A stretch of DNA of 64,000 bases from Culex pipiens pallens (GCF_016801865.2 NC_068939.1:116788040-116852039); one strand, 5' to 3'; shown: positions 1 through 11,835, counted from the first letter of the stretch. Numbers and translations are program-made. The notes: a model not told the origin generated them from the sequence alone.

Positions 1-308
1 GGCCTTCATGTTTGTCAGAACTGTTCCGTCGATCGAAGTTTCAAGTTCTGCGAGGAATGTGCGTCGAATATTCCCACGATTTAGATGATTCCGTACGGTC
101 ACTATCACATACCATCAGCAACAAATCAAATAAAATGAATGAATTGACTCTAAATAATGTGTTTATCTCTAAAAACAAAGATAAAAAATTTCTATAAAAA
201 AAGCTATTGTGTTTCATATGTTTATAGTACCATATCAAAAAAAAAAAGTCTGGAATTCAATAATAAATATACCAAAATATCAACCACTAAAAAGTTGTAA
301 AAAACATG
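1..308. other. AT-rich sequence, nothing recognised
   Basis: Only short chance reading frames occur on either strand. I see no repeat, RNA gene or splice-flanked exon here. Confidence 0.5.
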
Positions 309-310
309 TA

Positions 311-524
311 CCGTCATCTGGGGCGAATCGGGACACATGAGGCGAATTGGGACAGCAGTTTTAGCAATGTTGCAGCCTAATATTTTGATATTTTTGGCTG
401 GTTTCGGTTAGACCAGATTCAGCGCAACAAAATGTGCACATTCATTTTCAAATTTGAAACTTTTAAGTGATTTAAAACGCGCTGTCCCTATTCAACTGTA
501 GTCCCGATTCACCCCAGTTGACGG
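311..524. mobile_element. 214-base MITE with TA target duplication
   Basis: The ends are inverted copies: CCGTCATCTGGGG on the left and CCCCAGTTGACGG on the right. A TA dinucleotide flanks each end (309-310 and 525-526). No coding capacity is visible. Inner words such as GGCGAATTGGGACA and GTCCCGATTCACC extend the inverted symmetry. The CCGTCATC terminus is shared with the hairpin element at 8735-8846. A TA duplication suggests mobilisation by a Tc1/mariner-type transposase supplied in trans; that assignment is inference. Confidence 0.75.
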
Positions 525-849
525 TATTTAAAAAGTTCATTTCACACATGAAAAAAAAAAAAACTTTGACAGCCGCCAATAAATAAATGTTTCATCTTCT
601 TTTGGTGAATTGGCGTTTTTTTAGGTGAATTGGGAGCGATCTTTTTGAGAATCCTTAGAAACAATTCCCAGGTAACATTTTAGGCTTTATCAAAGCTGTC
701 ACAACCGCTATAAAACCTATCAGCCAAAACCAATATACTAATAACCACTTAGTCGTAATAAACTCCCCAAAACCTCGATAAACCCCACTTAAAACCCAAA
801 AGGACCTCCGTAAAAGGTTGTTACAGTCTATTTATAAAACCGACACAGG
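525..849. other. AT-rich spacer with repeated ATAAAACC words
   Basis: No gene is seen. The word ATAAAACC(T) recurs here and again at about 1377, 1973, 2035 and 2093. This suggests the remains of an old repeat interrupted by the SINE that follows. I could not define its ends. Confidence 0.35.
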
Positions 850-1082
850 AGTGGGGCCTCGTGGCGCGGTGGTTAGCGGCTTCGGCTGCTGATCCCTTAG
901 TTGCTATGGGGCGCGGGTTCGATTCCCGCCATATCCTCCTGGCCTTCTATCGGATGGGGAAGTAAAACGTCGGTCCATTTGCGTAAAAGAGGTTTTGGGT
1001 GACTCACCACACATAACCTTCGGACCCCTAGAAATGAGCAGAAACTTGCAACAGAGACCACAAAAGACCCGGGGGTCGTTAA
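850..1082 (+). mobile_element. tRNA-derived SINE, copy 1
   Basis: The element opens with a tRNA-like segment. An A-box-like TGGCGCGGTGG lies at about 861 and a B-box GGTTCGATTCC at about 917, both read on the plus strand. A body of about 150 bases ends in CCCGGGGGTC. A second copy lies at 29183-29409 and is similar throughout. ACACAG occurs just outside both ends (843-848, 1083-1088) and may be a short target duplication. The RNA polymerase III boxes are seen; transcription is inferred. Confidence 0.75.
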
Positions 1083-2200
1083 ACACAGAAAAAAAAAGTT
1101 GAGTTTTGGAATGTTGAAAATTTGGTAGGTTGAAGATTATCTCTTTTTTTGAGTAATATTACATAAAAAATTTGTAAAAATGTGAACCTGATGAATATTC
1201 ATCAAAAACTGATGAAAATTCATCATTTTCTGGGGTAAAATTAATCATTCATTTTTCCACAAAATCTGTCACCATTTCCTGATGAATATTACCATAATTT
1301 TTTTTTCTGTGAAGTGGATTGCTTTGCTAGGAGTTCAAAGCTTTACAACTGAATCCTAACAACCTCTTCAAAGCCTTAATAAAACCTTTCCTAAAACCTT
1401 GTTGGGAGTTAGAGAAAAATGACATTTCATACGTCTTCATGCGTCTTATACAGATTTTATTTTGGTAAAAAAATAAGTCTTCGTGATGATTTGATAGATA
1501 TTGGAGGTAATCAAAATATTTTCAAAGCTTATTCCTCGCAATTGTTGGCTCAAATTCAGCTGCTGTTGAAATTTTATCGATAAATGTGGGAGAGATGGAG
1601 CCAAACAAATGAACTCGCTTCTTGGATAATATTTCTTTTGTAATCAGAGATGTTAATAAATTTTTTTATTCGCCTTTTTTGCAAAAAAAAATGAATAAAT
1701 TATTTTTGACCTTCTATGGCTATGCTAACGATGTCAGAAATTCATCATAATTGTGTGTTTTCATAAAATTTTAATCAAATGTATGCTTATTTCTGTTTTT
1801 TTCTCCCAAGATGGCGGTTTATCATATTCAATAATACCACGCGTTAAGCGCCATATTTAAGCATTGCTATTTGACTGCGTTAAATGCTCTTTTAAGAACT
1901 TATGGTTTTAAGTGAGCTTTTTACATGCCTAATGGCACTTGACAGCTACCACACCCTTGGTTTAATAAAAAAGCATGCGATAAAACCGTTTGGCATGGCA
2001 TTGCCATCAGGTTTTCAAGCGTCTATTAAAACTTTCATAAAACCTTATTGAAAGCCAGTCGGCCTTTATTTTCACCAGTTTTATGTCCTTTGCATAAAAC
2101 CTTGTTAGAACCTATTAATTAGCTTACTTTTTTTCAATTGGATCGTATGTGTGTTATCAATTGCCAAAACTTCGCCACAATTCGATTTGTAAATAAAACC
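1083..2200. other. AT-rich intergenic sequence
   Basis: No gene-sized open frame with coding character and no clear element ends are visible. ATAAAACC-type words recur, as upstream of the SINE. Confidence 0.4.
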
Positions 2201-3070
2201 TCAAAAGCGCATTCACATTTTGCAACGTTTGACAAGCTTAAAATCTTCTGCTCAATATAAATATTTGAGTAATCGTTCGATGCATGAATTAATCCAGAAT
2301 CACCATATACATCTGCCCCCGTTGGTTTCCCGTTCCCGGGGTCATGTTTGCTCTCTGAACTCCTCCTCCCTCCCTCTGGATATCACCCAACTCGGAGACT
2401 GTTTGAACAACAGAATTTATCGACTACCGACGACGACGTCGGTCCGGACTCCGGCCAGGTTCGTGGTGGGAATTCCGAAACGACAGATGTCTCATTTAAA
2501 ATGGATTAGGCTGTGTCCTCAATTGAATTATTTGCATAACTGAGGCCTTCGTTTTAATGCTCGAGGACCTTTTGATCCCTGGGCCAACGTCCCCCTCTTC
2601 ATTTCGGTCTGTGTGTGTGAAATATCGAACCGGAAACCCGAAACTGTGGCCGGTGGCCAGACAGTCACACGTCGCCCACTTCTCACACCAGCTCATGCAA
2701 AATTTAAAGCGCAATTAAAAATAAAGAACCATAAAACGAATTGTGATGCATAAAAACCATCTGATTAAAAAATTAATTTTTAAGCCATAAAAACAATTGC
2801 CGGTGCATATGAAAAACTGAGTGACCACCGAAATGGACAACTCGTCCCCACCCTCCGCTCCTCCCTCTTCTGAAATGGCCAACCGGAACCGGATTCAGTC
2901 GGACATCGTGCGAATTGGCGAGTGCGTTTTTCACCCTTTGTTGATTTTTTCTGCGAGCGTTTTTGTGCCAATTGGTTTCATAAAATAAATTAATGTGTTT
3001 TTCTTTTTGCCCAGTGGGATTTTTTGGGTAAAATCGATGCACTGTGCCGAATATGGGGCGATGTTGGAGT
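2200..3070. other. GC-richer, single-copy-looking island
   Basis: Base composition rises compared with both flanks, and I find no similarity to other parts of the window. Open frames exist on both strands (for example 2220-2543 plus) but overlap each other and lack recognisable domains. It may be conserved non-coding or UTR sequence; nothing here proves it. Confidence 0.35.
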
Positions 3071-3306
3071 TTTTTTTTAATATTCTGTATGAATTATTGC
3101 CCAGGTTTTATATTTTATGCAGAAAAGGGTTATTGAGCCAGTAAGTGGTCCAGGAGTTCAAAAGTTGAATGGCATATAAATCTTACGTTTGATATTTGTA
3201 CAAACTCGTGATTAACCGCTGCTTAATTCATATTTGTGAAAATTTAGTGAAAGCCACTTGCAACAAATGGATTTTTTTTCAATTGAAAGTGTCAAGTTAT
3301 AAAAAC

Positions 3307-4815
3307 ACTCAACTCAACTCAACTCAACTCAACTCAACTCAGCTCAGCTCAACTCAACTCAACTCAACTCAACTCAACTCAACTCAACTCAACTCAACTC
3401 AACTCAACTCAACTCAACTCAACTCAACTCAACTCAACTCAACTCAACTCAACTCAACTCAACTCAACTCAACTCAACTCAACTCAACTCAACTCAACTC
3501 AACTCAACTCAACTCAACTCAACTCAACTCAACTCAACTCAACTCAGCTCAGCTCAACTCAACTCAACTCAACTCAACTCAACTCAACTCAACTCAACTC
3601 AACTCAACTCAACTCAACTCAACTCAACTCAACTCAACTCAACTCAACTCAACTCAACTCAACTCAACTCAACTCAACTCAACTCAACTCAACTCAACTC
3701 AACTCAACTCAACTCAACTCAACTCAACTCAACTCAACTCAACTCAACTCAACTCAACTCAACTCAACTCAACTCAACTCAACTCAACTCAACTCAACTC
3801 AACTCAACTCAACTCAACTCAACTCAACTCAACTCAACTCAACTCAACTCAACTCAACTCAACTCAACTCAACTCAACTCAACTCAACTCAACTCAACTC
3901 AACTCAACTCAACTCAACTCAACTCAACTCAACTCAACTCAACTCAACTCAACTCAGCTCAGCTCAGCTCAACTCAACTCAACTCAACTCAACTCAACTC
4001 AACTCGACTCAACTCAACTCAACGCAACTCAACTCAACTCAACTCAACTCAACTCAACTCAACTCAACTCAACTCAACTCAACTCAACTCAACTCAACTC
4101 AACTCAACTCAACTCAGCTCAGCTCAGCTCAACTCAACTCAACTCAACTCAACTCAACTCAACTCAACTCAACTCAACTCAACTCAACTCAACTCAACTC
4201 AACTCAACTCAACTCAACTCAACTCAACTCAACTCAACTCAACTCAACTCAACTCAACTCAACTCAACTCAACTCAACTCAACTCAACTCAACTCAACTC
4301 AACTCAACTCAACTCAACTCAACTCAGCTCAGCTCAACTCAACTCAACTCAACTCAACTCAACTCAACTCAACTCAACTCAACTCAACTCAACTCAACTC
4401 AACTCAACTCAACTCAACTCAACTCAACTCAACTCAACTCAACTCAACTCAACTCAACTCAACTCAACTCAACTCAACTCAACTCAACTCAACTCAACTC
4501 AACTCAACTCAACTCAACTCAACTCAACTCAACTCAACTCAACTCAACTCAACTCAACTCAACTCAACTCAACTCAACTCAACTCAACTCAACTCAACTC
4601 AACTCAACTCAACTCAACTCAACTCAACTCAACTCAACTCAACTCAACTCAACTCAACTCAACTCAACTCAACTCAACTCAACTCAACTCAACTCAACTC
4701 AACTCAACTCAACTCAACTCAACTCAACTCAACTCAGCTCAACTCAACTCAACTCAACTCGACTCAACTCAACTCAACGCAACTCAACTCAACTCAACTC
4801 AACTCAACTCAACTC
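3307..4815. repeat. (AACTC)n pentanucleotide satellite, about 1.5 kb
   Basis: About 300 tandem copies of a 5-base unit run without indels. Rare variant units are AGCTC (for example 3341-3350, 3546-3555, 3956-3970, 4116-4130, 4326-4335, 4736-4740), GACTC (4006, 4761) and AACGC (4021, 4776). Their spacing repeats, so the right half is a copy of the left half at an offset of about 780 bases. The unit has no stop codon in this frame, which creates a spurious 546-codon open frame reading NSTQL repeats. That frame is not a gene. Confidence 0.95.
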
Positions 4816-6560
4816 TACGATTCATCACACGTTTAAATGGACTGTGCACAATTACGTTATTTCTGAAACATCAAATTAACCTCTGGTTAGTTTTCAAGCT
4901 CCTTTTTCCGTTATGTTTTTTTTTTCTGATTGAGAAACGTTTAAAACTTTTCCCCTCAATTTTTAATTCGCCCTGTTTCTGCTTGCTGAGGTCATAAATC
5001 TCCGGGAATTTGCATACTCCAAGCTCTCTTCACATGAGTAGTTTCTAATCTACTTAGTAGCTTGTACTTGGCATGTCGAGGACGTTGTTGCTGCTGCATG
5101 CAAAAGTTTCTCGCTCGCTGCAGCTTTGACCAGGGCCGGACATTGGGTGTGAAAACGATTCCACTTCCTGTTTGTGTGCGTGTTTTGTGTGTGTGTGTCA
5201 AGTGGTATTGAAATCGCAAGCGGAACTTTTTCCACTATTGGGAAAAAAAAGTTTTATTTCCGGTATCGAGCGCACATCCCATTTGAAGAGCTAGTTGGCC
5301 GCCTCCCCCTTTTGAACTGGGATCTCGTGACTCTGTGGTTATCGGCAGATACTTTTCCGCAGGCCCTGTGGAATCGATTCGATGAAGATGTGTTGCTCTA
5401 TTCAGAGCAAGGGATTTAGTTTGTGTGCGTTTTTTTTTTTTTGCATAATGTTGTACGTTTCTGTAAGAGGAAAAGTAGTTCTTCAAAGATTTGTATGTAA
5501 ATCTAATAGAAAACTTATCCAACCTTCCTAACTCTATTCTATTCTAATCCATACTCAATAAGTCCGATGCAAATATTTTTTAAATAACTTTTAATAAAAT
5601 TTGTACCAGCCTAAAACAAAAAATTAAATTGATTTCGCCCCACCCTTTTTAAAATTGTCCCAAAAAATCAGAGGGCAAATTGAGATACTGATACAAGGCT
5701 GAGCTGTAGGTTAGTCGAGGTTAGTCGTCGACTAACAAGTTCTTTAACAAAAATGTCGCCCTCCTTAAACCATTTGGCACCATTTGGCAGGGCCCAAGAG
5801 AAACTTTGCATTTTGCAAATTTTCCAAATTGCCGATTTTTGCTGCGCCTTCATGAAAAAAATAAAACGACCCCTCAGGAAGCCCCAGGGCGCCCAAAATG
5901 CCATTTTTGCTAACAAAAAAAGAGTCTACTGATATAAAAAAAATCTTTAAATTTATTCAAACTATTTATCGTTAAAATGTAAGAGGGCATCTGAAAACCA
6001 AGAAAATATGTTTAAAGAAATTTAAAGATATCATTTTAAACAAAAAGAATCCGTAATAACAATCACTTTTAATTACACTGAAGGCCAGAGACAAATTATT
6101 TGCCAGTATTGTGCCTTTAATTTTAGATTGATTAACAGCTGAAAAACAAAATAGTTTAAAATAAACTATGTCTTAAATTAAAAAAAAAAAACGAATGAAT
6201 GGACAACTTATAACTTTTAACAAACAAAAACCCGTTAAAACCTGGCTGCTGAATGAGTAACGTTATTTCCGATTTTTTAACCGTGTACCAAAAGTTGGAT
6301 GGTCAAAAACTTTTTACAAAAATATCTTCTCAAAATTTGGAAACCTATAAATATTCACATAGTATCATAATCAGAGTAGATCTCTTGAATTTCGCAAGTA
6401 ATTTTGTTAGCATTCAAGTTCATAGGAATGCGCTACGCAATCTTTATCTTGAGAAGGGATTTTCTGATTGATTCGGTTTCTACACAAAGTTGAAGATTTT
6501 GATTAGGGCTATTCGAAAAAATAGGTACACGGAAATACCAATTCATTTAATTAAATACAC
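4816..6560. other. Spacer: single-copy-looking 5.0-5.4 kb, then AT-rich
   Basis: From about 5000 to 5420 the composition is more balanced and no repeat partner is seen in the window. From 5430 the sequence is AT-rich and featureless, with homopolymer runs. No gene is supported on either strand. Confidence 0.4.
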
Positions 6561-6563
6561 AAC

Positions 6564-6660
6564 TAGAGGGTGACGATTCTCGCGATTTTGAATTTCCCGA
6601 GAGTCGAGAGATGTTTTTTTTGCAATTTCCCGGGAATTCCCGGGACTCGGGAGTTAATTT
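6564..6660 (+). mobile_element. Solo end of the TAGAGGGTGACGA element family
   Basis: The segment begins TAGAGGGTGACGATTCTCG and continues with the TTCCCGGGAATTCCCGGGA-type motif. This is the same terminal layout as the complete element at 44592-47580. No matching right end is found nearby, so this is a truncated copy. From 6661 to 7070 I see only AT-rich sequence. Confidence 0.6.
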
Positions 6661-7714
6661 TGTTTGGCAAAATAATTGATTTTCTGTCAGAAATTCAAAA
6701 GAACGAAAACAAATAAATAACACTTGTATAAAATTAATGTCATTAAGTAATAGTTAGGCCGATGCAAATATTGTTTGAAGTTTATGTCCCTCGGCTCTAA
6801 CCAAAGTCAAGGGAGGCCAAAAAAAAAAAAAAATAACAAGCCTAGAATGCCTAGATTTGGATGAAAAAAAGTGTTTTAAAATGCATTTTACACGCGTCCA
6901 GTTGCTTTCCAATCATTAGTTTTCTAAATATCGATGTATTGACGGAATTTTTTTTTCGCGAAAAAAAACTTTTCGGTTGACATAAACTTTGAAAATATTT
7001 GCAACGGCCTTATTCAACACAATGAAAGTTTAATATCGACATTTGAATTACTTTGTGGAAAACTATCTAAGGGTCATTCTCTACCACACGGCGTGTTTTC
7101 TGGGCAACCTTAAGAAGAAAAAATAGTCATCGCTACTTTCAAATGTGTCTTATAGGAAATTTTCTCAGCTTTCCAATGCTTCTAAGAGCGAAACCCGAGC
7201 AGGGGTAAATAACACGGGAATACCAAATTTTGGTATTACTTGGGCAAATAACAGCGACCAAAATGTGCCCTTGGTTGCCCAGTAATAGATGGTAAAATAC
7301 CATGAAATCATACCAAAGTCTTGTATGTGGAAGGGCACAACAATACCAAACCGTGTTATTCCAAGGGTAAAATAATACCTTAACATAAAACCATTTCAAT
7401 ACCAAGTTGAGGTCTTCTGGATTTTTGAACATTGCTTGAATACCAAAACTTGGTATTGCCATGGTTTAATTTTAGGTATTCCCGCGCCCTTGGAAAATCA
7501 TATTTTGGTATTCCTGTGGTCTTCCACATACATGATGTTGGTATGATTTCATGGTATTTTACCATCTATTACTGGGCAACCAAGAGCACATTTTGGTCGT
7601 TGATATTTGCACAAGTAATACCAAAATTTGGTATTTTCATACCATTTTTAGTGCAGCAGTTGCAGTTAGTGAAAAAACGGAAATGATCCATATGCAATCA
7701 CCAAATCTACTCAC

Positions 7715-7803
7715 CTGATGATTCCATGTTGTTCTTAGTGATATTCTTCACCACATTGAATGCATTTGTCATTGACGGCCTGTGCTTGAAGTTCTTGAAG
7801 ATT
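7715..7803 (-). other. Exon-like segment inside a transposon
   Basis: On the minus strand a T-rich tract ending TTATTTTTCAG precedes 89 bases that finish with CAG, followed by the near-ideal donor GTGAGTAG. One frame is open throughout: the peptide starts IFKNFKHRPSMTNAF and ends with a split codon (1 + 29 codons + 1 base). I do not recognise the protein family. It lies entirely inside the 7194-9059 element, so a real exon would have to be captured host sequence or an exonised transposon. A chance match to splice consensus is the main alternative. Confidence 0.35.
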
Positions 7804-7965
7804 CTGAAAAATAACAAGATTGAAAAATAAGTGTTATTAAAATGAAACTGGATTGAAATTCACCAAATTTCAATATTTTTTGTTTTTCAAAGTATTTGGT
7901 TATCCCGACTTAGAGAAATTTCAACGTTTTAAAAAAAATAAAAACAGCTTTAACATTTTTGGGTT

Positions 7966-8734
7966 TCAAGTCATTTTAGCGCAAAATTAATTATCTCGTC
8001 AAAATTTATAAAAAAATTCCCATAGTTTCAGAGGAATTTGTTGAAACCTTTCAATACCAAAATAATACCAAAATGTGCCATCCTGACATAGAAAATTTTC
8101 CACAATTTCAAGTCATTTCTGTAGGGGGTATATCAAAAATGTTTAAAATCAAGTTTGAAATTTCCGGTTTTCAATGAAAGCATTCGCTTTGAGACAACAT
8201 TTTAGCGCAAAATTAATTATTTTGTCAAAATTGGTCAAAATTTTCCCATAGTTTCAGAGGAATTTGATAAAACACTTTAATACCAAAATAATACCAAAAT
8301 GTGCCATCCTGACATAGAAAATTTTCCACAATTTCAAGTCATTTCTGTAGGGGGTATATCAAAAATGTTTAAAATCAAGTTTGAAATTTCCGGTTTTCAA
8401 TGAAAGCATTCGCTTTGAGACAACATTTTAGCGCAAAATTAATTATTTTGTCAAAATTGGTCAAAATTTTCCCATAGTTTCAGAGGAATTTGATAAAACA
8501 CTTTAATACCAAAATAATACCAAAATGTGCCATCCTGACATAGAAAATTTTCCACAATTTCAAGTCATTTCTGTAGGGGGTATATCAAAAATGTTTAAAA
8601 TCAAGTTTGAAATTTCCGGTTTTTAATGAAAGCATTCGCTTTGAGACATCATTTTAGCGCAAAATTAATTATTCTGTCAAAATTGGTCAAAATTTTCCCA
8701 TAGTTTCAGAGGAATTTGATAAAATACTGTAATA
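7966..8734. repeat. 226-base tandem repeat, three full copies plus partial
   Basis: The word TACCAAAATAATACC starts at 8055, 8281 and 8507, and the matching position at 8733 begins the hairpin insertion. The exact 226-base offset holds across three units. A more diverged partial unit precedes from about 7966. Each unit contains a conserved GTAGGGGGTATATC segment. Adjacent full copies are nearly identical, so amplification looks recent compared with the surrounding arms. Confidence 0.9.
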
Positions 8735-8846
8735 CCGTCATCAGGGGTGACATTGGGTCTGGGGGGTGAGATTGGGTCATACAAAAATGCTTAAATTTGT
8801 ATGACCCAATCTCACCCCCCAGACCCAATGTCACCCCTGATGACGG
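8735..8846. mobile_element. 112-base perfect hairpin MITE with TA duplication
   Basis: Two 51-base arms are perfect reverse complements around a 10-base loop. The ends are CCGTCATCAGGGG and its complement. TA flanks each side (8733-8734, 8847-8848). The neighbouring 226-base repeat units have the same TA without the element, which gives empty sites. The terminal CCGTCATC is shared with the 311-524 element. The two strands would fold into a long, perfectly paired stem if transcribed. Confidence 0.9.
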
Positions 8847-11413
8847 TACCAAAAGAATACCAAAATGTGGTGTTCGACCATTGACAAATTCTGCAATTTT
8901 GCAATATCAAAACAATACCTTAAATTGGTATGATACCACATTTTGCTCTTGCATAATCCTTAAGACAAATTTTAAAGGGTCCAGGAATACCAAAATTTGG
9001 TATTGATACCAGAGAAAGGTATTATTACGCATTTCCCTTGTTATTTACCCATGCTCGGGAATGTTTCATCGGGAAATTTCTGAGATATCTCTATTTTAAG
9101 TTATTTGTTTTAAAATCCTTGATCATTTACTGGAAACTTTTAAATAACAGTCGAGGAAACTTGTCAAATGATGTGTTTCATGTGTCATTTACTCATCAAA
9201 ATGTGCAAAATAAGACAAGAAATAATTATGTAGAAGGTTGCAAACCCCTAAACATTTTGAAAATGAAGTTTTAACCGAATTTTTGAATATGTGGGATTTA
9301 TTCAGAAATTCAAATCATAAAACCGCATTAAAATATTATTTTCACAAGACCAAATAGATTATAACATAATTGTTGTGTACAAATAACACCGGTCTGCTCT
9401 GATTCAGCTTGGAATAAGCTGCTACAACCGAAATTTTTACAGGTTTGAGATTGATAGGGTATTACAAGATTTTTAAGAATAAATATCATATTTCCTTAAT
9501 CAAACATTCACCAGTTGCATAGATACAAAACATTTTTAATACTCGAAATTAAACTGCAAACTACCGTTGCAAGCTTTCCGAGAAATACTTTTCATTATTA
9601 TGAAATTATTGTTTTAGTTTCTTTTTGTATTAAATGATCAAGGATTTACTAATATTTTAGAAGTTTATAAAACTCTCATCTTTAAAAAAAATATTTTTTG
9701 ATTTTTGTTCACATAGTTTCGAAAGAAAGTTTCTCTTTTTTTCTTGTTAAAATAATATTTAAAAAAAAGTTTGTTTCAGTGTTTTCAGCATTCTGAATTG
9801 GAAGACTCGGGTTTTATTGCTACTTTTAAGTACATTTTTAACAGAAAACATTCTATAAAATTTTATCTTAATTTTATTCTCATGAAAATATGAATTTTGA
9901 AGCTTGCCACAGTAATTTTCGATTTTAAATCATATTTGTATTTATGTTCCTGGTTAATGTTTGCTTAAGAAAATATCAAATTTATTCATTAAAATTCAAT
10001 AATACTATTAACAATCACAAACCTGCCAAAGTTTTGGTTGAACAAGCTAAATCAGAGCAGACAAGTGATATTTGTACACAAAAATATGTAATAATCTAAC
10101 AATTCTAGTAAAAAATTTGTTTTACATTGTTTTATAATTATAATTTCTGAATAAATCCCACATATTCAAAAATTCGGTAAAAACATAAATTTCAAAATGT
10201 TTAGGGGTTTGCAACCTTCTACAAAGTAGTTTCTTGTCTTATTTTGCACATTTTGATGAGTAAATGACACATGAAACACATCATTTGATAAGTTTTCTGA
10301 ACTGGTAGTATAAAATTTCCAATAAATAATAAAGGAATTTAAAGCCAAACAACTTAAAATAGAGATATCTCAGAAATTTCCCGATGAAACATTTCGCTCT
10401 TAGAAGCATTGGAAAACTGAGAAAATTTCCCAGAAGTCACATTTGAAAGTAGCGATGACTATTTTTTCCTGAAAAGTTTGTTCTAGAAAACACGCCGTGA
10501 CCAACTCACACGAAATCGGGAAAAGTTGCCCCGACCCCTCTTCAATTTGCGTGAAACTTTGTCCTAAGGGGTAACTTTTGTCCCTGATCACGAATCCGAG
10601 GTCCGTTTTTTGATATCTCGTGACGGAAGGGCGGTACGACCCCTTTCATCTTTGAACATGCGAAAAAAGAGGTGTTTTTCAATAATTTGCAGCCTGAAAA
10701 GGTGATGAGATAGAAATTTGGTGTTAAAGGGACTTCTATGTAAAATTAAACGCCCAATTTGATGGCGTACTCAGAAATCCGAAAAAAACGTATTTTTCAT
10801 CGGAAAAAACACTAAAAAAGTTTTAAAAACTTTCAAAACTTTAGTTTCGTAAAATCGTGATAACTCGTGATGTTTATGTGTTTATGAGCAAACCCATTAT
10901 GTTTACATATCAAAATTTTTGTAATTGTCTGTTTTACAACTTTGTAGAACATTAGTACACTCTGAAAAATAACCCTGCAAAGTTAGAAAAAATACGAAAT
11001 TTTAAAATGAAATTTTTTGTTCTAGATGAAAAAATGACCCTTCTGGGTCAATGTAGATTCGAAAAGTACATTAAATTTCCCTAAAAATGACATGTTCCAA
11101 AAAATTGTACAGTCGAGTAACGGAAAATGGCAGAGTTTATACATCAATTTACAAGATCAGGATTATTGTTATAAGACAATAAGAATTTTAAGCAACATTT
11201 CAAAGTAGTGTATTCGTTTCAATTGTTATTGAGCAGTAAAGGAATATTTACAGTTAATGGAAAACTGAACTGAGTATGAACTGTAAGCTTTTCTAAACAT
11301 TGATAAAAATGCCAGAGTTTTACTTAAAAAATTATTGATTTTGGTACCTTTTCGAAACATGCCTCCAAATTTTAAAATAACCTATACAAAAAGAAGTCTA
11401 CTTATTTTGAATA

Positions 11414-11628
11414 CCGTAAACTGGGATGACTTTGATAGCCCGGGTGACATTGGTAGAAATTTGATTTGGCCACTAATTTTGATACATCCAATGTAACATT
11501 CTCATTTTTGCATATATGTTCGATAATAAGCTATCCCATAATGCATACATACTCAAAATTCTCAAATATGTTAAGATATTAATTTGACGGGCATTTGAAA
11601 AACCTATCAAAGTCACCCCAGTTTACCC
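11414..11628. mobile_element. MITE, about 215 bases
   Basis: The left end CCGTAAACTGGGATGACTTT pairs with an inverted right end containing AAAGTCACCCCAGTTTACC. A TA precedes the left end; the right boundary is not sharp. It is non-coding. From 11136 to 11413 only AT-rich sequence is seen. Confidence 0.6.
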
Positions 11629-11652
11629 TTGAATTCAAATTTCTGAGCTGTG

Positions 11653-11835
11653 CACGGAGAAAAAAGAGTTCCCAAAATCGTGAACAAGCGTTCATGAAAA
11701 TGGGAACCTCGAACAAAGTGTTCAAATCCCATGGTACGATTTTGGAAAACGTACCATGAAATTTGAACACTTTGTTCGTGGTTCCCATTTTCATGAACGC
11801 TTGTTCACGATTTTGGGAACTCTTTTTTCTCCGTG
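11653..11835. mobile_element. 183-base inverted-repeat MITE, CACGGAG termini
   Basis: CACGGAGAAAAAAGAGTTCC at the left is mirrored at the right, and the arms continue as reverse complements for about 75 bases each around a short centre. A possible TG duplication flanks it. It is non-coding. Chance open frames on both strands across this block only mirror each other. Confidence 0.75.

Larger units (their letters stand above)
7194..9059. mobile_element. 1.87-kb TIR element inserted in foldback B
   Basis: The left end CCCGAGCAGGGGTAAATAAC matches the inverted right end CCCGAGCATGGGTAAATAAC, with one mismatch in 20 bases. AA is duplicated at the target. The other arm of foldback B (about 10388-10408) carries the uninterrupted site, so the insertion is proved within the window. 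Inside, in order, are: an imperfect inverted repeat rich in ATACCAAAATTTGG-type words (7194-7690), an exon-like segment (7715-7803), a 226-base tandem repeat (8055-8732) and a hairpin MITE. No transposase frame is visible, so it is non-autonomous. Confidence 0.8.
7087..10499. mobile_element. Foldback element B with ACCA target duplication
   Basis: The ends are CACGGCGTGTTTTCT (7087) and its reverse complement ending at 10499. ACCA flanks both ends (7083-7086, 10500-10503). The arms are long: 7087-7193 joined to 9060-9450 pairs with about 10020-10499, including a shared GGGATTTATTCAGAAATT-type segment. The left arm is interrupted by the 7194-9059 element. Removing that leaves about 1.5 kb. No open frame of note is present. 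Confidence 0.75.
7071..11135. mobile_element. Foldback family X, copy 4, split by a nested insertion
   Basis: The X terminus GGGTCATTCTCTACCA occurs at 7071-7086. Its continuation, ACCAACTCACACGAAATCGG, resumes only at 10500. The 3.4-kb foldback at 7087-10499 lies between. The rest follows the X arm (CCCGACCCCTCTTC, then a GGTACGACCCC block), jumps across a deleted centre at about 10830 and runs back outward to about 11135, where it is truncated. No coding capacity is apparent. Confidence 0.75.

Noticed and set aside
3196..4836. 546-codon open frame of NSTQL repeats
   Set aside because: It is a by-product of an AACTC repeat that contains no stop in this frame. There is no start context, domain or non-repeat coding sequence.
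7139..7686. Opposed frames of about 70-107 codons on both strands
   Set aside because: They follow the two arms of an inverted repeat and so mirror each other. No domain is present.
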